Assembly: GCF_016482685.1 (NCBI RefSeq) | Contig: NZ_JACYHF010000005.1 | Location: forward strand, 186,001-250,000 | Length of the DNA: 64,000 bases | Reading direction: 5' to 3' | Origin: Streptomyces sp. DSM 110735 | GTDB taxonomy: Bacteria; Actinomycetota; Actinomycetes; Streptomycetales; Streptomycetaceae | Shown here: positions 28,066-39,932 of the stretch, piece after piece | Layout of the letters: each line of letters begins with the position of its first letter | How positions within the stretch are numbered: the first letter of the stretch is position 1 | Program-made: the position numbers and the translations under genes | Notes under the pieces: model-generated | Told to the model about the DNA's origin: nothing | Databases searched by the model: none | The model's input: only the letters and a program-made list of their open reading frames with translations

Positions 28066-28773
28066 CTATACGTCGATCCGGGGCGTGGCCGGGGAGAGGA
28101 GGTGCACGGCGGTCTCGTCCGCGTGCGGGGCGAGGAGGTCCCGCAGTTCCTGTGCCGCCGTCCGGAGAAGGTCCCCGTGCACCGGCTCCTGGACGGTTTC
28201 GAGGATGAAGACGACATCGGCGGAGTCCTCGGTGACGCGGGTGCGGTGGGCGTCGCGGTGGTTCCAGCAGCGGGTCAGGACACCGGCGGCGTCGGCGTAG
28301 ACGACCTCGCCGGGCTTGGGGTTCTCCACGGTGTCCGGCTCGCCGAGCGGGGTGAACTCCTCGCCGCTGTCCGCGTACCGGATCTCGATGTCGCCCTTGA
28401 CCTGCTCCAGGTCGAAGGCGCCCGCGGGCAGCCCGTGACGGACGGAGACGCTGTTGTAGGTGTCGACGGCCGGGTTGATGCGCGGCAGGGTGCCCTTCTT
28501 CGCCATGCGGCGGCCGAGCGCGTCGACGCTGGGGCGCAGGCGACGGGGGTTGGTGCCGAAGGCGCGGTACGCGGTGTGCCATGCCTCGATACGGGGATCG
28601 CTCTCGTCGGCCGGGCTCCAGGAGCCGTCGGCGAGCCGCCGTTCCAGGTCCTCCAGCGCCTCGGCCGTGCCGGGCCAGGGCTCGTGGCCGCGCAGGCCCG
28701 TGGCGGTGATCAGGGCGATGAGGGTGCCGGGGAAGGCTTCGGCGACGGCGGGGGCGATACGGAAGACGGTCAT
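28066..28773 (-). CDS. B3/B4 tRNA-binding domain protein
   Basis: A 235-residue protein matching stand-alone B3/B4 domains, related to the editing domain of phenylalanyl-tRNA synthetase beta chains. Family pattern: an N-terminal region with YRAFGTNPRRLRPS, a middle NPAVDTYNSVSVRHGLPAGAFD, and a C-terminal WNHRDAHRTRVTEDS. Such proteins are thought to hydrolyse mischarged tRNAs. No catalytic residue can be assigned with certainty. This is probably a housekeeping gene, although trans-editing of unusual amino acids would also make sense beside a cluster that makes them. It is divergent from the gene at 28962. Confidence 0.82.
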   Translation of the reverse strand: MTVFRIAPAVAEAFPGTLIALITATGLRGHEPWPGTAEALEDLERRLADGSWSPADESDPRIEAWHTAYRAFGTNPRRLRPSVDALGRRMAKKGTLPRINPAVDTYNSVSVRHGLPAGAFDLEQVKGDIEIRYADSGEEFTPLGEPDTVENPKPGEVVYADAAGVLTRCWNHRDAHRTRVTEDSADVVFILETVQEPVHGDLLRTAAQELRDLLAPHADETAVHLLSPATPRIDV

Positions 28774-28961
28774 GAAAGTGCGTTCCTCGTCGGGGAAGTG
28801 CTGGTTTCCGGGGCGTTCGCGTCGGTCGCCCCGCTGACATGCGGCGGGCTCGGTACGGGCCCGGCCACGCGCGGTGGGAGGGATGGTAGTGCGGTACGCG
28901 ACCGGTAGGGGGCGCGGACGGTGATTCCCGGCCGGTCCCGCTCCGCGCGACCGCTGGCATC

Positions 28962-29648
28962 ATGACAGGCGTGACTGTACTGGGAGTTCAGGACGTCCTC
29001 GCGGCCATCGACGACCGGCTGCCCGACTGGCGGAAACTCGCCCAGCCCCTCGCGGCCCGCTTCGCCGCGGCCGACGCCGTGCGCGGCGCGGAGTTCGTGG
29101 CGGCGGTGACCCGCGAGGCGGCCGCCGCCGGTTACACCGTCCCCGACATCCGGCTGGAGCCCGGGTATGTGAACGTGACGCTCTACACCGTGCACCCCGA
29201 CAGCGGGCGACGGCAGGTGACGGACCGGGAGCTGGAGCGGGCGCGTGCCATCAGCGCGCTCGCGGTGGAGCACGGACTGCGTGCCGTTCCCGGCGAGGTC
29301 ACCCAGATCGAGCTGGTCCTCGACGCGCCGTCGGTGGCGGTGTCGGGACCGTTCTGGGCCGCGCTGCTCACCGGGGACCCCGGCAACACCCCTGTGTTCG
29401 ACACGGTGTTCGACCCGACGAACCGCGTCCCCAGCACCTGGTTCCAGCACACCGAGGCGCATCCGGCTCCCCGTCAGCGCTGGCACATCGACCTCTGGCT
29501 GGCGCCGGAAGCGGCGCAGGGGCGCATCTCCGCCGCGCTCGCCTGCGGGGGCACGGTGTTCGACGACAGCCACGCCCCGTCGTACACGGTCCTGGCCGAT
29601 CCCGACGGCAACCGGGTCTGTGTCTGCACGGCTCTCGGCCGCGTCTGA
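28962..29648 (+). CDS. Pterin-4a-carbinolamine dehydratase-like/VOC fusion
   Basis: A 228-residue two-domain protein. The first 105 residues resemble 4a-hydroxytetrahydrobiopterin dehydratase (GYTVPDIRLEPGYVNVTLYT... and DRELERARAIS). The second half resembles the VOC/glyoxalase fold (IELVLDAPSVAVSGPFWAALL ... RWHIDLWL ... VLADPDGNRVCVC). Such fusions are common in actinobacteria. The enzyme activity is uncertain because key pterin-site histidines are not all obvious. It is monocistronic, ahead of the first GTCCCC operator, and probably unrelated to biosynthesis. Confidence 0.75.
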   Translation: MTGVTVLGVQDVLAAIDDRLPDWRKLAQPLAARFAAADAVRGAEFVAAVTREAAAAGYTVPDIRLEPGYVNVTLYTVHPDSGRRQVTDRELERARAISALAVEHGLRAVPGEVTQIELVLDAPSVAVSGPFWAALLTGDPGNTPVFDTVFDPTNRVPSTWFQHTEAHPAPRQRWHIDLWLAPEAAQGRISAALACGGTVFDDSHAPSYTVLADPDGNRVCVCTALGRV

Positions 29649-29688
29649 AAACCGCTTCCGTTGCCCCGGGGAAGGAGCCACGGAGGGG

Positions 29689-29706
29689 GTCCCCGGTAAA
29701 GGGGAC
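29689..29706. promoter_or_regulatory. Operator copy 1, GTCCCC-N6-GGGGAC, with promoter for the desaturase
   Basis: Perfect 6-bp arms: GTCCCCGGTAAAGGGGAC. A -10-like hexamer TAGCAT begins at 29730, exactly 23 bases after the operator, so the operator would be centred near -42 to -45 from the start of transcription, a typical activator position. The leader to the desaturase ATG would be about 180 bases. A small inverted repeat ATCGC-TT-GCGAT lies at 29734-29745 next to the expected start point. Three further copies occur at 42101, 49803 and 52181. Confidence 0.65.
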
Positions 29707-29920
29707 AGGAAGTGGATCGCCCGAGTCAATAGCATCGCTTGCGATAAGGAAGCGCTGCGGGGTATTCGTGGCCATTGTCGTCGCGACTGCGCAAGGGACC
29801 GGCTGAGTCGATAAGTTGGCTGCTCCGCATTCACGGCAGGTATACCGAGGACATTGCGACGCACCCGTGCGCTCCCCCAGCAATTGACGGACTTTGTTCC
29901 ATTGTTGCCGGGGGAAACCG

Positions 29921-30907
29921 ATGACGTCGTACCTGACACACCCCGCCGCCCGACCGGAGGACGAGAAGCCGTACCGGAAGGGATATCGCCTGCCCGCGGC
30001 GCTGCGCGCCGAGATCGCCGCCGCGCATCGGACCCGCCCTGTGCTCACCGCCGGTTGTGCCGCCCTCGACGTGCTGATCGCCGTCCTGGTGGCCGTGGCG
30101 GGCGGAGGGGTCCTGGTCTGCATGAGCCTGTGGGCGGCTCTGCCCCTCGCCCTGGTCGGCTGTCTTCTCGTCGCCCGGCAGCTCCGGGCGCTGGAGAATC
30201 TCACGCACGAGGCGTCGCACTACAACTGGGCACGCCACCACCGCCGTTGGAACGACATACTGGGCTTCCTGCTCGTCGGACTGCCGACCGGCGGACGACT
30301 GGCCGCCTACCGTGAGAGCCATCTGCGCCACCACGGCAGGTTCGGCACCAGCGACGACCCCGACCGGCGGCGGTACGCCGAACTCGACCTCGAAGGACTG
30401 CGCCGCTCATCAGCCGCGGCGTTCACCGCGTCCGTGCTCGCCCGCGCCGTGCGCTACCAGCTCGGCTGGGTGCGCGAGGTCGGCTCCGACCTGTCGGTGA
30501 CGGCCGCCATGCTGGTGTGGAGCGCGGTCTTCGTCGCCCTGCCCGCGTGGCTCGGCGCGGGTCTCCCCGGCGCCGTCGCCGCCGAAGTGCTCTGGCTCGT
30601 CTCGGTCTTCGTCGTGCTGCCGGTGCTGAGGCTCGTCGCCGAGGCCGACGAGCACGTCTACTCCGACTCCGACACCGTCTTCGACGCCACCATCTCCAAC
30701 GTCGGGCTGGTGCAGCGGGTGCTCGTCCATCCGCACGCCGACGGCTACCACACCGTCCACCACCTGTGGCCCGGCATCCCCCACCACAGCCTGCGCCGTA
30801 CCCACACGATGCTGATGGAGCGGGACCCCGAGTACGCCCGGCGGATACGGATCCGCCGGGGCGTACTCGAGACGCCCCGGGCCGCGGAGGCTACTCCAGC
30901 TCGCTGA
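29921..30907 (+). CDS. Membrane fatty acid desaturase
   Basis: A 328-residue di-iron membrane desaturase/hydroxylase. The three histidine boxes are clear: HEASH, HLRHH and HTVHH, with a further HH shortly after (GIPHHS). Hydrophobic pairs lie near residues 40-90, 100-120 and 180-230. The enzyme would introduce a double bond (or hydroxyl) in an acyl chain, with substrate as lipid, acyl-CoA or acyl-ACP. Its promoter carries the same operator as the FAAL promoter at 42.1 kb, so it probably tailors the lipid tail that the FAAL loads. The ATG at 29921 has a GGGGGAAA ribosome site; a TTG start nine codons earlier is less likely. It overlaps the convergent NRPS gene tail-to-tail by 17 bp. Confidence 0.88.
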   Translation: MTSYLTHPAARPEDEKPYRKGYRLPAALRAEIAAAHRTRPVLTAGCAALDVLIAVLVAVAGGGVLVCMSLWAALPLALVGCLLVARQLRALENLTHEASHYNWARHHRRWNDILGFLLVGLPTGGRLAAYRESHLRHHGRFGTSDDPDRRRYAELDLEGLRRSSAAAFTASVLARAVRYQLGWVREVGSDLSVTAAMLVWSAVFVALPAWLGAGLPGAVAAEVLWLVSVFVVLPVLRLVAEADEHVYSDSDTVFDATISNVGLVQRVLVHPHADGYHTVHHLWPGIPHHSLRRTHTMLMERDPEYARRIRIRRGVLETPRAAEATPAR

Positions 30908-33900
30908 GCAGTGCCTCCAGGTCGGCGGCGTCCGCCTGCTCCGCCTGGGAGCGGACGATCAACTGGGCCAGGCTCTCGACCGTCGGCGACTCGAAGACCT
31001 CCCGCAGCGCCAGTTCGATCCGGAAGGTCTCCCTGATCCGGGAGACCAACTGGGTCGCGAGCAGCGAGAAGCCGTTGAGCTCGAAGAACGTGTTGTGGAC
31101 GCCCACCCCCTCGATGCCGAGCAGCTCCTCGAACACCTCGACCAACTGGCGCTCCACCGGGGTGCGCGGCGCGACGTACAGGTCGGTGGGGTCGTCCCCG
31201 GCGGGGTCGGGCAGGCCGAGCAGGTCGTAGTCGCCGTCCGGAGTGAGCGGCAGGTGGTCGAGCATCACCAACTGCTGGGGCATCAGCAACTCCGGGACCC
31301 GGGTGGTGAGCTGCCGACGCAGCTCCGAGGTGCTGACCGCGCCCTCCTCGGCGGCGACGAAGGCGACGAGCTGCACCCGGCCGTCCGCTCCGACGCGTTC
31401 GGTCACCAGGGCGTCCCGGACGGCGGGCAGGTCCCGCAGCGCCGCGACCACCTCCACCAGGTCCCCGCGGGTACCGGACGCGACGGCGAACTCCGCCGTT
31501 CCGTCGGGGAGCAGGCGCCCCAGGTCGCCGGTGTGCCGGGCGTCGGAGCGGATCTCGCCGATCTCCCCGGGCGCGACCGGATGCCCCGCCGCGCCCGACA
31601 GCTCGACAGGAGAGCCGTCGACGCGCGCGCCGAGCGGAACGCGCAGGGGCGCCGTCTCCGGCGACCAGCCGTCCGGCACGTCGAAGGCGGCCAGCGGACG
31701 GCCCGTGGCCGCCACCCGGTGGAGGGCGACGACCCTGCAGGACGCCGACACCCGCCGCGCCAGCTCCACGTCGTGGGAGATCAGCCGGGCGTCGTTGTCG
31801 ACGAACACATGGCGCAGTGCGGGCAGCCGCGCCCCGTGCGCCGCCAGCTCGCGCAGTTGCGGCGGGGTCAGGTACAGCACGCTGATCCCGCTGTCCCGCA
31901 GCCAGGCGGACAGAGCCACCGGGTCACCGGCGACCGCCTCGTCCGGCACCACCAGGGTGGCACCGGCCGCCCGGGACGCGTTGAACGCGGACATCATGGC
32001 GCCGGAACCGCCGGAGAGCACGGTGAACCGGTCCTGCCGGCCCAGGTCGTACCGTCCGAGCGTCCAGTCCTCCTCGACGGGCACCACCCCGTCCCCGGGC
32101 GCTTCGAGCAGGGCGCGTACGTCGATCGCCCCCTGCGGGGTGTCCTCGCCCGGAGCCGGGTCGAGGACCGTGGCGATGAACGGGTGATTGGCCAGCCCCG
32201 GGTCGGCGGCCACCGCCGAGAAGGGGACGCCCGCCAGGGCACAGCCCAGTGCCGCCACGGCGAAGCCCGCGCCGCGCCGCCTGATCACGGCGACGTCCCC
32301 GTCCTCGCGCGCCCCGAGGCTCCGGGCGACGCGCTCGGCCGCCGCGTACACCTGCGCGTACGTCCAGGAGCCGGTGCTGTCCGTCAGCGCGACCCCGTCG
32401 GGCGCGGGGCGCCGGGGACGAGGTGCCACGGCAGGTGGCTGGGCGGTCGGGGTGTCCGCCCCGGGTGCCTGGAGCGGGTAGTCGAGGATGCCGCGCGCCG
32501 GGTCGGTCGCGGCGCCGCTCAGGAGGGTACGCACCTGTGCGAGCAGGGCGCGCATCAGCGCGGCGTCGTACCGGTCCCGGTGGTGGACGAGTTCGAGCTT
32601 GACCGCGCTGTCGGACATGTGGGCGGTCAGGGTGAGGTCGAACTTGCTGGGCAGCGCGGGCGGTTCCACGTTCCGCACGGAGACACCGGCCAGCTCCCAG
32701 TCCTCCGAGGTGCTCTCCACCATGTTGAGGACGACCTGGAACAGCGGGGTGTGATTCGGGTCGCGCGGTACCTGGAGCTCGTTCACGAGCACGTCGAACG
32801 GGGTGTCGTCGCTGTGCGCGTACCCGTCGAGGGCGACCTTGCGCACCCGGGCCAGGAGCGTGTCGAAGGCGGGGTCGCCCGAGAGGTCGACGCGCAGCGG
32901 CAGCGTGTTGACGAAGAAGCCGATGAGGTCCGTCGTCGCCGCGTCGTTGCGTGTGGTGACCGGCACTCCGACGACCAGGTCCTCCTGGCCGGACCAGCGG
33001 CGCAGCACCGTGGTCAGCAGGGTCAGGAGCAGCATGAACGGGGTGACGCCGTGGGCGCGGCACAGCTCGTGCAGCGCGGCCGTCTCCTCCGCCGTCAGCT
33101 CCGCCCACACCCGGCCGCCCTCGGCACCCTGGGCGGGTGAGCGCCGCCGTGCGACCGGCAGGTCGAGAGCGGCGGGGGCGCCTTCCAGGTGCCGGCGCCA
33201 GTAGCCGACCTGTGCCTCCAGCTTCTTCGGGGTCAGCCACTCCCGCTGCCATGCCGCGTAGTCCCGGTACTGGACGGGCAGCGGGGCGAGCCCGGCGGCG
33301 TCGACGTCGCCGCCCGCCTCGTACAGGCGCGACAGTTCCCCGAGGAACAGCCGGATCGACCAGGCGTCCGAGACGATGTGGTGGATGGTGATGCTCAGCA
33401 GGTGCTCGTCGTCGGCGAGCTTGACGAGCAGGCAGCGGAAGAGGGGACCGTTCGCCAGGTCGAAGGCGGTGGACGCCTGTTCGTCCGCGAGCTTGAGCGC
33501 CGCGCTCTCGCGGTCGCCCGCGAAGCCGCTCAGGTCCTCGGTGGCCAGGCTCCAGTTGTCGTCGGGGTCCGCCACCGCCTGGACGGTGCGCCCGTCCACC
33601 AGGGGGAAGGTCGTGCGCAGGGTCTCGTGCCGGGCGACGATGGCCCGGATGCTGCGCTCCAGGGCCGGCACGTCGAGGCTGCCGAGCAGCCGCTGCCGTC
33701 CGTGCACGTTGTAGGCGACGGAGGAGCGCAGTTGGTCCTCCAGCCACAGCCGCCGCTGGTCGTAGGAGAGCACGGCCTCGGTGTCCGCCGCGCGCGGCTG
33801 GATCCCCGGACGGCTGGGCACCAGGGCGGCGGCGATGCGCTCGACCGTGCCGAGTTCGAAGATCTGCCGGACGGACACCTCGACGCCGAGGGTCTCGCGC

Positions 33901-36900
33901 AGCCTGCCGACCACCTTCGACGCCTGCAGCGACTGCCCGCCCAGGTCGAAGAAGTTGTCCTGCCGTCCGACCGCGGAGACCTCGAGGACCTCGCCCATGA
34001 CGTCGGCGATGGCCTGTTCGGTGGGGGTGCGGGGCGGGGCGGACGGAGCGGGCGCGTACCAGTCGGGCGCGGGCAGCTCGGTACGGCTGATCTTCGCGGT
34101 CCGGGTGTACGGCAGGCTCGCCATCGGGACGAGGACCCGGGGCACCATGTAGTGCGGCAGGACGGCGTACAACCGCGCCCGCAGGTCCGCCTGTTCGGCG
34201 GTGCCGGTGAAGTACCCGGCGAGCTGGAGCTGTCCGGCGGGGTCGGTGACCGGGACGACGGCGGCGTCGGTGACGCCGGGCAGGGCGCGCAGCCGGGCTT
34301 CCACCTCGCCCGTCTCGACGCGGTGACCCCACAGCTTGACCTGGCCGTCGCGGCGGCCGACCAGTTCCAGGGAGCCGTCGGGCAGCAGCCAGGCGAGGTC
34401 GCCGGTGTGGTAGCTGCGCCCCTCGGGACCCTCGTGGAAGACGGCTGCCGTCTGGGCGGGGTCGAGGTAGCCCAGGGCCAGGGACGGTCCCGAGCAGATG
34501 ATCTCGCCGAAGAGTTCGGCGGGACGCCCGTCCGCGCCCCGCAGGTGGACGTCGACGCCGGGGATCGGACGGCCGATGGAGACGGACGCGCGGGGGAGTT
34601 CCTCGCCGGGCGGGATGACGTGCATCAGGGCGACGCTGCACTCGGTGAGCCCGTACACGTTGACGATCGTGCACTGGGGGAGCTTGCGCTGCACGAAGGT
34701 GACGTCGTCGTGGGTGAGCTTCTCGCCGCCGTACGCGGCGGTGTGCAGGGTGTCGGGCCAGTCGGGGGCGCCGGGGGCGGTGGCGAGTTCGCGGAACGCG
34801 GTCGGAGTGGAGTGGTAGATGGTCGCCCCGGAGCGGGCCAGTGTCGCGCGGACCGCTTCGGCGCCGTCCCGGCGCAGGTCCATGGGGCAGGCGGTGGCGC
34901 CGTGGACGAGCGCCGAGTAGAGGTCCTGACCGGCGCCGTCGGCGGTGTAGGAGCAGACCATGGTGAGCCGGTCGGTCTCCCGCACGCCGAGCACGTCGGC
35001 GTAGGCGTACACGTGCCGCGCGACGTTGTGGTGGCTCTGCACGACCGCCTTGGGCTGCCCGGTGGAGCCGGAGGTGAACAGGACGTACGCGACGGCGTCC
35101 GGGTCCAGCGGGGACCAGGCGTCCAGCGCAGGCGTGCCGGTGTCGTTCACGTCGAGCACGGGACGGCCGTCCGCGATCTGCTCGGCGAGGGTCCGGTTGG
35201 CGGCGTCGGTGACGATGGCGTCGGCGTCCGTGAGGTCGACGAGCTGCGCCAGACGGCCCTCGGGCGCGCTGGTGTCGAGCGGCATGTAGGCGTGGCCGGC
35301 CGCCATGATGCCGAGCATGGCCACGGGGACTTCGAGCCCCTGCCCGCAGAGGATGCCGACCCGTCCGTGATCGGCCGCCACCCGGGCGCGCAGGGCGCCG
35401 CCCAGCACGCGCGCGCGGTGGTCGAGTTCGGCGTAGCCGAGGGTGGCGTCCGGGGTCCACAGCGCCGCCCGGTCGGGGTGGAGCGCCACCCGCCGCAGGA
35501 ACCCTTCGGCCACCGTGCCGCCCTCCGGGGCGACGGACGGCGTGAGGGGGATGCCGGAACCCCGGGTGAGGCGCAGCTCTCCCACCGGGGAGCGCGGGTC
35601 TGCCGCCACCTGGGTGAGCAGGGTGACGTACTGGCCGAGCATGGCTTCGGCGGTGTCGGCCTCGAACAGGTCCTGGCTGTAGTTGAGCAGCAGATCGACC
35701 GTGCCGTCGGGCAGGTCCTCGACGTACAGCTCCAGGTCGTACTTGGCGGGCAGCGACTCGGGCGGGAGCTGTGCGGCGGTCAGACCGGGCGCGGTGAACC
35801 CGGAGGCGGGCTGGTTGAGGTAGTTGAACATCACGTCGAACAGCGGGGTGCGGCTCGGACCCCGGGCGGGCAGGTCGAGTGCGTCCAGGATCGCCTCGAA
35901 CGGCGCGTCCTGGTGGTCGAGGGCGTCGAGCACCGTCCGGCGGACCTGCTGGAGCAGCCCGGTGAAGGAGGCGTCGTCGTCGACCTCGGCGCGCAGGACG
36001 ACGGTGTGCAGGAAGAACCCGACGAGCCGTTCGAACTCGCTGTGGCCACGGCCCGCGACGGGGGAGCCGACCGCGATGTCCGTCTGCTCGCTGTGCCGAC
36101 GCAGCAGCACCAGGAAGGCCGCCAGCAGCACCATGTACGGACTGGCCGAGTGCTCCGCGCCGTGCGCGTGCAACCGCCGTGCGACGTCGGCGGGGACCCG
36201 GGCGCGGACCAGGGCGCCGCGGTAGCTCGGGCGGGCCGCCCGCAGCCGGTCGGTACGCAGCTCCAGCGGGGCGACACCGTCCAACCGCCGTCCCCAGTAC
36301 GCGATGTGGGGGTCGAGCGCGCCGCTGTCCCGCGCTTCGCGCTGCCAGGCGGCGTGGTCGGCGAACTGCAGCGCCAGCTCCGGCAGTTCGGGGTCGCGGT
36401 CCTGCGCCAGCGCCGTGTACGCCCGGCCCAGCTCCTCGCCCAGGACGGCGAGGGACCAGCCGTCGGCGACGAGGTGGTGGACGGTGAGCAGCAGGATGTG
36501 CTCGTCCGCGCCCAGCTCGGCCAGGTGGACACGGAGCAACGGTCCCGCGCTCAGGTCGAGCCCCGACGCCGCCTCCTCGGCGAGGTCCGCCAGCTCCGAG
36601 AGGTCGCTCAGCCGCGCCCGCTCCAGCCCCGCGAGCGGCTCGGGGTGGATGACCTGCTCCAGCTCCTCGTCCGTCTCGCGGAACGTCGTGCGCAGCGCCT
36701 CGTGACGCCGGACGACGGTACGGAGCGCCTGGTCCAGGAGGTCCGGGCGGAGCGCGCCCTCGACGCGCAGCGCCCCCTGCATCAGCCAGGCACGGTGCGC
36801 GGCGGGGTCCATCCGGCACAGGCTCCACAGCCGCCGCTGTCCGTCGGTCACCGGGGCGAGCAGGGTGCCGTCGGGACCGGGGCGGCGGGGCGCGGGCGCA

Positions 36901-39900
36901 GGCAGGGGGCGGGTGCCGGAGTCCCGCAGCGCGGCAGCCTGGTCGGACAGGACCGACCGCTCGAAGATCAGGCGTACGGACGCGTCCACCCCGGCACGCT
37001 CGCGCAGACGGCTGAGCACCTGCCCGGCGAGCAGGGAGTGCCCGCCCAGATCGAAGAAGTCGTCGTCACGGGTGACGCTCTCCACGCCGAGCACCTCGCG
37101 CCAGACGTCGGCGACGAGCTTCTCGGCCGCGGTGCGCGGCGGTTCGCCCCCGCCGCCCGTCCGCACGGGGGCGGGCAGGGCGCGCCGGTCGACCTTGCCG
37201 TTGGGGGTGCGCGGGAAGGCGTCGAGCACGACGAAGGCGGACGGCGTCATCGCGTCGGTCAGGGTCCGGCGCAGGTGGGCGCGCAGCTCACCGGGGTCGA
37301 CGGCGTCGGGCGCGGCGGCGGTCACATAGCCGACCAGCCGGTCGCCGTACAGCGTGGCGACGGCGTCGTCCACCTCGGGACGGCGGCGCAGGGCAGCCTC
37401 GATCTCGCCCAGCTCGACGCGCTGCCCGCGCACCTTGACCTGGAAGTCCTGGCGCCCCAGATAGGCCAGTTCGCCGTCCGGTCGGTAGCGGACCAGGTCA
37501 CCGGTGCGGTACATGCGCCGACCCGGTTCGAACGGGTCGGCGACGAAGCGCGCGGCGGTCAGGGCCGGGCGGTGGAGATACCCGCGCGCCAGTCCCGAGC
37601 CGCTGAGGTACAGCTCGCCGACGGCGCCCACCGGCACCGGGCGCAGCTCGCCGTCCAGTACGTAGGCGCGTTCGTGCGGGAGCGGCAGTCCGATCGCCGG
37701 GTTCCGCTCCCCGCGGGCGATGCGTGAGTAGGTCGAATAGGTGCTGTCCTCGCTCGGTCCGTAGAGGTTGTACACCGCCTCGACGTGACCGGTGGCGTAC
37801 AGGTCCGCCACGAGGGAGCCGGGCACGGCTTCGCCGCCGAGTCCGATCACCTTGGGCGTGCCGCGCAGTCCGCCGCCTGCGACCAGCTCCCGTGCGGCGG
37901 AGGGCACCGTACAGATCAGGGTCACGTCGGGGGCGTCCGGTGCGAGCAGGGCGAGCGGGTCGTCCACGACGACGACCGTCCCGCCCGCGGCGAGCGGACC
38001 GAAGAACTCGAAGACCGACACGTCGAAACAGACCGACGTGGAGGCGAGCACCCGCGACAACTGGTGGGCGGTGTACTCGCGCAGTCCCCAGCGCACCATC
38101 TCGACGGTGCTCGCGTGGGTGAGCATCACGGCCTTCGGGGCGCCGGTCGAACCCGAGGTGTACAGGACGTAGGCGAGCGAGTCGGGGCGCGCGTCCGGTC
38201 CGGCGACCGGGGTCACCGGCTGCCGGTCCAGGGCTTCGGGGTCGAGGGCGGTGAGGATCGTGTGGGCGCCGCTGTCCTCGCGCATGAACGCGATGCGCTC
38301 GGCCGGGTAGGCGGGGTCGAGCGGCAGATAGGCGGCGCCGGTCTTGAGGATGCCGAGCATCGCCACGGCGAGGTCGGCGGTGCGCGGCATCTGGATCGCG
38401 ACGATGTCCCCCGCGCCCGTGCCGCCGGTCCGCAGGAGGTGGGCGAGCTGGTTGGAGCGCTCGTCGAGCTGACGGTAGGTGAGGTGCTGCCGGGCGTCGG
38501 TGACCGCGGGTTCGTCCGGTACCCGGGCGACCTGCGCGGCGAACAGGTCGGTGAGGAGGGCGGGTTCGGTCTCGGGCCGGGGTCCGGCGCCCCACCGGGC
38601 GAGGAACGCGCGGTCCTCGGCGGTGTGCGGGTCGAGGTGCGCGGCGGTCCGGTCCGGGTTCGCGAGCGCCTCGGCCAGCAGCACCCGCAGCCGTTCGGTC
38701 ATCCGGTCCGCGCCGGTCGCGTCGAAGAGGTCGGCGTTGTAGTCCCACGTACCCCAGAGCTGTTCGCCGTCGCGCCAGAGGTGGAACTCGATGTCGTGCT
38801 GCACTGCCTGGCGCGGCAGCCGCACCGGGCGCAGCGGGGAGCCGCCGAGCCGGGCGGTGCCGAGCTCTCCGTGGAAGACGAAGTGGGTGCGGAAGAGGGG
38901 CGAGCGGTCCGTGCCGCGCTCGGGGGCGAGCGCGGTGACGACGTCCTCGAACGGAGCGTCACGGTGCGCGAGGGCGGCGAGGCTGGTGTCCCTGGCGCGG
39001 CGTACCAGCTCGCGGAAGGTGGGGCGGCCCGACAGGTCGGTGCGCAGCAGCAGCGGGTTGGCGAGCAGTCCGACGACGCCGTGCGTACCGGGGCGGGCGC
39101 GACCGCCCTCGGCGGTGCCCACGCCGAAGTCGCTCTGCCCGGTGTGGCGGCCGAGGAGCAGTTGGTAGGCGGCGAGGAGCACCGCGAAGAGGGTGGTGCC
39201 CTCCTCCTTCGCGAGCCGTTCGGCCGAGGCGACCAGATCGCTCGGCAGGTCCACCGGTACCGATCCTGCCCGCAGTCCGGTGTCCGCCGTGCGCGGCCGG
39301 TCGGTGGGCAGGTCGAGGACGGGCAGCCCGGCCAGCCGCTCCTTCCAGTAGGCGAGGTGGCCGGGGTCGGCCACCGCGGTGGGGACGTCGGGCGGCGGGA
39401 GCGGCAGCGTGCCGCCGCCGTAGAGATGTTCGAGCTCACCGAGGAGGACACCGAGCGAGCCGCCGTCGCACACCAGATGGTGCGTGACGAAGACGAGGAG
39501 GTGCTCGTCGTCGGCGACCCGGATGCCGTGCACGCGTACGAGAGGAGCGCGGGCCAGGTCGAAGGGGGCGGCGGCGGTGTCCTGGGCGAGCTGCTCCGCG
39601 GCACCGGGGTCGCCGCGCAGGTCGGTCCAGAGCGTGACCGGTCCGTCCGGCTCCGCGTGCACGGTGCGGACCGGTCCCCGCGGACCCGCGTGGAAGGAAC
39701 TGCGCAGCGCGGGGTGACGGACCGTCAGGGCGGTGACCGCCGCGTCAAGGCGGTCGTGGTCGAGCGGTCCGGTGTGCCGGGCGGCGAAGACGAGGTTGAA
39801 GACGGGGGTGTGCGGGTGCAGCTCCTCGAACAGCCAGATGCCCTGCTGGCCACGGCTGAGCGAGGCGGGTCCGCTGGTGCTCCGGGCCTCGCGCCAGCGG

Positions 39901-39932
39901 GCCACCAGGTTTCGTCCGGTCGTCAGGTCCAT
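30891..39932 (-). CDS. Three-module NRPS, C-A-PCP-C-A-PCP-C-A(degenerate)-PCP
   Basis: A 3013-residue synthetase coupled to the FAAL gene by ATGA. Domains: C1 24-450 (HHLVCDG), likely joining the fatty acyl chain to residue 1; A1 465-920, specificity residues DVFCILLTY, substrate not assignable; PCP1 (S966); C2 1025-1455 (HHLVADG); A2 1470-1955, atypical (residues DGQHAYVVA, core YGLTEC instead of YGPTE); PCP2 (S2001); C3 2053-2490 (HHIVSDA); A3 2510-2910, which lacks the TSGTTGxPK loop, the YGPTE core and the final NGK lysine and so should be inactive; PCP3 (ELNGFSL, S2956). There is no thioesterase, so the chain must pass to another protein, probably the NRPS at the right edge. The acidic C-terminus ([10 protein letters not shown]) may be a docking segment. 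Confidence 0.94.
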   Translation of the reverse strand: MDLTTGRNLVARWREARSTSGPASLSRGQQGIWLFEELHPHTPVFNLVFAARHTGPLDHDRLDAAVTALTVRHPALRSSFHAGPRGPVRTVHAEPDGPVTLWTDLRGDPGAAEQLAQDTAAAPFDLARAPLVRVHGIRVADDEHLLVFVTHHLVCDGGSLGVLLGELEHLYGGGTLPLPPPDVPTAVADPGHLAYWKERLAGLPVLDLPTDRPRTADTGLRAGSVPVDLPSDLVASAERLAKEEGTTLFAVLLAAYQLLLGRHTGQSDFGVGTAEGGRARPGTHGVVGLLANPLLLRTDLSGRPTFRELVRRARDTSLAALAHRDAPFEDVVTALAPERGTDRSPLFRTHFVFHGELGTARLGGSPLRPVRLPRQAVQHDIEFHLWRDGEQLWGTWDYNADLFDATGADRMTERLRVLLAEALANPDRTAAHLDPHTAEDRAFLARWGAGPRPETEPALLTDLFAAQVARVPDEPAVTDARQHLTYRQLDERSNQLAHLLRTGGTGAGDIVAIQMPRTADLAVAMLGILKTGAAYLPLDPAYPAERIAFMREDSGAHTILTALDPEALDRQPVTPVAGPDARPDSLAYVLYTSGSTGAPKAVMLTHASTVEMVRWGLREYTAHQLSRVLASTSVCFDVSVFEFFGPLAAGGTVVVVDDPLALLAPDAPDVTLICTVPSAARELVAGGGLRGTPKVIGLGGEAVPGSLVADLYATGHVEAVYNLYGPSEDSTYSTYSRIARGERNPAIGLPLPHERAYVLDGELRPVPVGAVGELYLSGSGLARGYLHRPALTAARFVADPFEPGRRMYRTGDLVRYRPDGELAYLGRQDFQVKVRGQRVELGEIEAALRRRPEVDDAVATLYGDRLVGYVTAAAPDAVDPGELRAHLRRTLTDAMTPSAFVVLDAFPRTPNGKVDRRALPAPVRTGGGGEPPRTAAEKLVADVWREVLGVESVTRDDDFFDLGGHSLLAGQVLSRLRERAGVDASVRLIFERSVLSDQAAALRDSGTRPLPAPAPRRPGPDGTLLAPVTDGQRRLWSLCRMDPAAHRAWLMQGALRVEGALRPDLLDQALRTVVRRHEALRTTFRETDEELEQVIHPEPLAGLERARLSDLSELADLAEEAASGLDLSAGPLLRVHLAELGADEHILLLTVHHLVADGWSLAVLGEELGRAYTALAQDRDPELPELALQFADHAAWQREARDSGALDPHIAYWGRRLDGVAPLELRTDRLRAARPSYRGALVRARVPADVARRLHAHGAEHSASPYMVLLAAFLVLLRRHSEQTDIAVGSPVAGRGHSEFERLVGFFLHTVVLRAEVDDDASFTGLLQQVRRTVLDALDHQDAPFEAILDALDLPARGPSRTPLFDVMFNYLNQPASGFTAPGLTAAQLPPESLPAKYDLELYVEDLPDGTVDLLLNYSQDLFEADTAEAMLGQYVTLLTQVAADPRSPVGELRLTRGSGIPLTPSVAPEGGTVAEGFLRRVALHPDRAALWTPDATLGYAELDHRARVLGGALRARVAADHGRVGILCGQGLEVPVAMLGIMAAGHAYMPLDTSAPEGRLAQLVDLTDADAIVTDAANRTLAEQIADGRPVLDVNDTGTPALDAWSPLDPDAVAYVLFTSGSTGQPKAVVQSHHNVARHVYAYADVLGVRETDRLTMVCSYTADGAGQDLYSALVHGATACPMDLRRDGAEAVRATLARSGATIYHSTPTAFRELATAPGAPDWPDTLHTAAYGGEKLTHDDVTFVQRKLPQCTIVNVYGLTECSVALMHVIPPGEELPRASVSIGRPIPGVDVHLRGADGRPAELFGEIICSGPSLALGYLDPAQTAAVFHEGPEGRSYHTGDLAWLLPDGSLELVGRRDGQVKLWGHRVETGEVEARLRALPGVTDAAVVPVTDPAGQLQLAGYFTGTAEQADLRARLYAVLPHYMVPRVLVPMASLPYTRTAKISRTELPAPDWYAPAPSAPPRTPTEQAIADVMGEVLEVSAVGRQDNFFDLGGQSLQASKVVGRLRETLGVEVSVRQIFELGTVERIAAALVPSRPGIQPRAADTEAVLSYDQRRLWLEDQLRSSVAYNVHGRQRLLGSLDVPALERSIRAIVARHETLRTTFPLVDGRTVQAVADPDDNWSLATEDLSGFAGDRESAALKLADEQASTAFDLANGPLFRCLLVKLADDEHLLSITIHHIVSDAWSIRLFLGELSRLYEAGGDVDAAGLAPLPVQYRDYAAWQREWLTPKKLEAQVGYWRRHLEGAPAALDLPVARRRSPAQGAEGGRVWAELTAEETAALHELCRAHGVTPFMLLLTLLTTVLRRWSGQEDLVVGVPVTTRNDAATTDLIGFFVNTLPLRVDLSGDPAFDTLLARVRKVALDGYAHSDDTPFDVLVNELQVPRDPNHTPLFQVVLNMVESTSEDWELAGVSVRNVEPPALPSKFDLTLTAHMSDSAVKLELVHHRDRYDAALMRALLAQVRTLLSGAATDPARGILDYPLQAPGADTPTAQPPAVAPRPRRPAPDGVALTDSTGSWTYAQVYAAAERVARSLGAREDGDVAVIRRRGAGFAVAALGCALAGVPFSAVAADPGLANHPFIATVLDPAPGEDTPQGAIDVRALLEAPGDGVVPVEEDWTLGRYDLGRQDRFTVLSGGSGAMMSAFNASRAAGATLVVPDEAVAGDPVALSAWLRDSGISVLYLTPPQLRELAAHGARLPALRHVFVDNDARLISHDVELARRVSASCRVVALHRVAATGRPLAAFDVPDGWSPETAPLRVPLGARVDGSPVELSGAAGHPVAPGEIGEIRSDARHTGDLGRLLPDGTAEFAVASGTRGDLVEVVAALRDLPAVRDALVTERVGADGRVQLVAFVAAEEGAVSTSELRRQLTTRVPELLMPQQLVMLDHLPLTPDGDYDLLGLPDPAGDDPTDLYVAPRTPVERQLVEVFEELLGIEGVGVHNTFFELNGFSLLATQLVSRIRETFRIELALREVFESPTVESLAQLIVRSQAEQADAADLEALLSELE

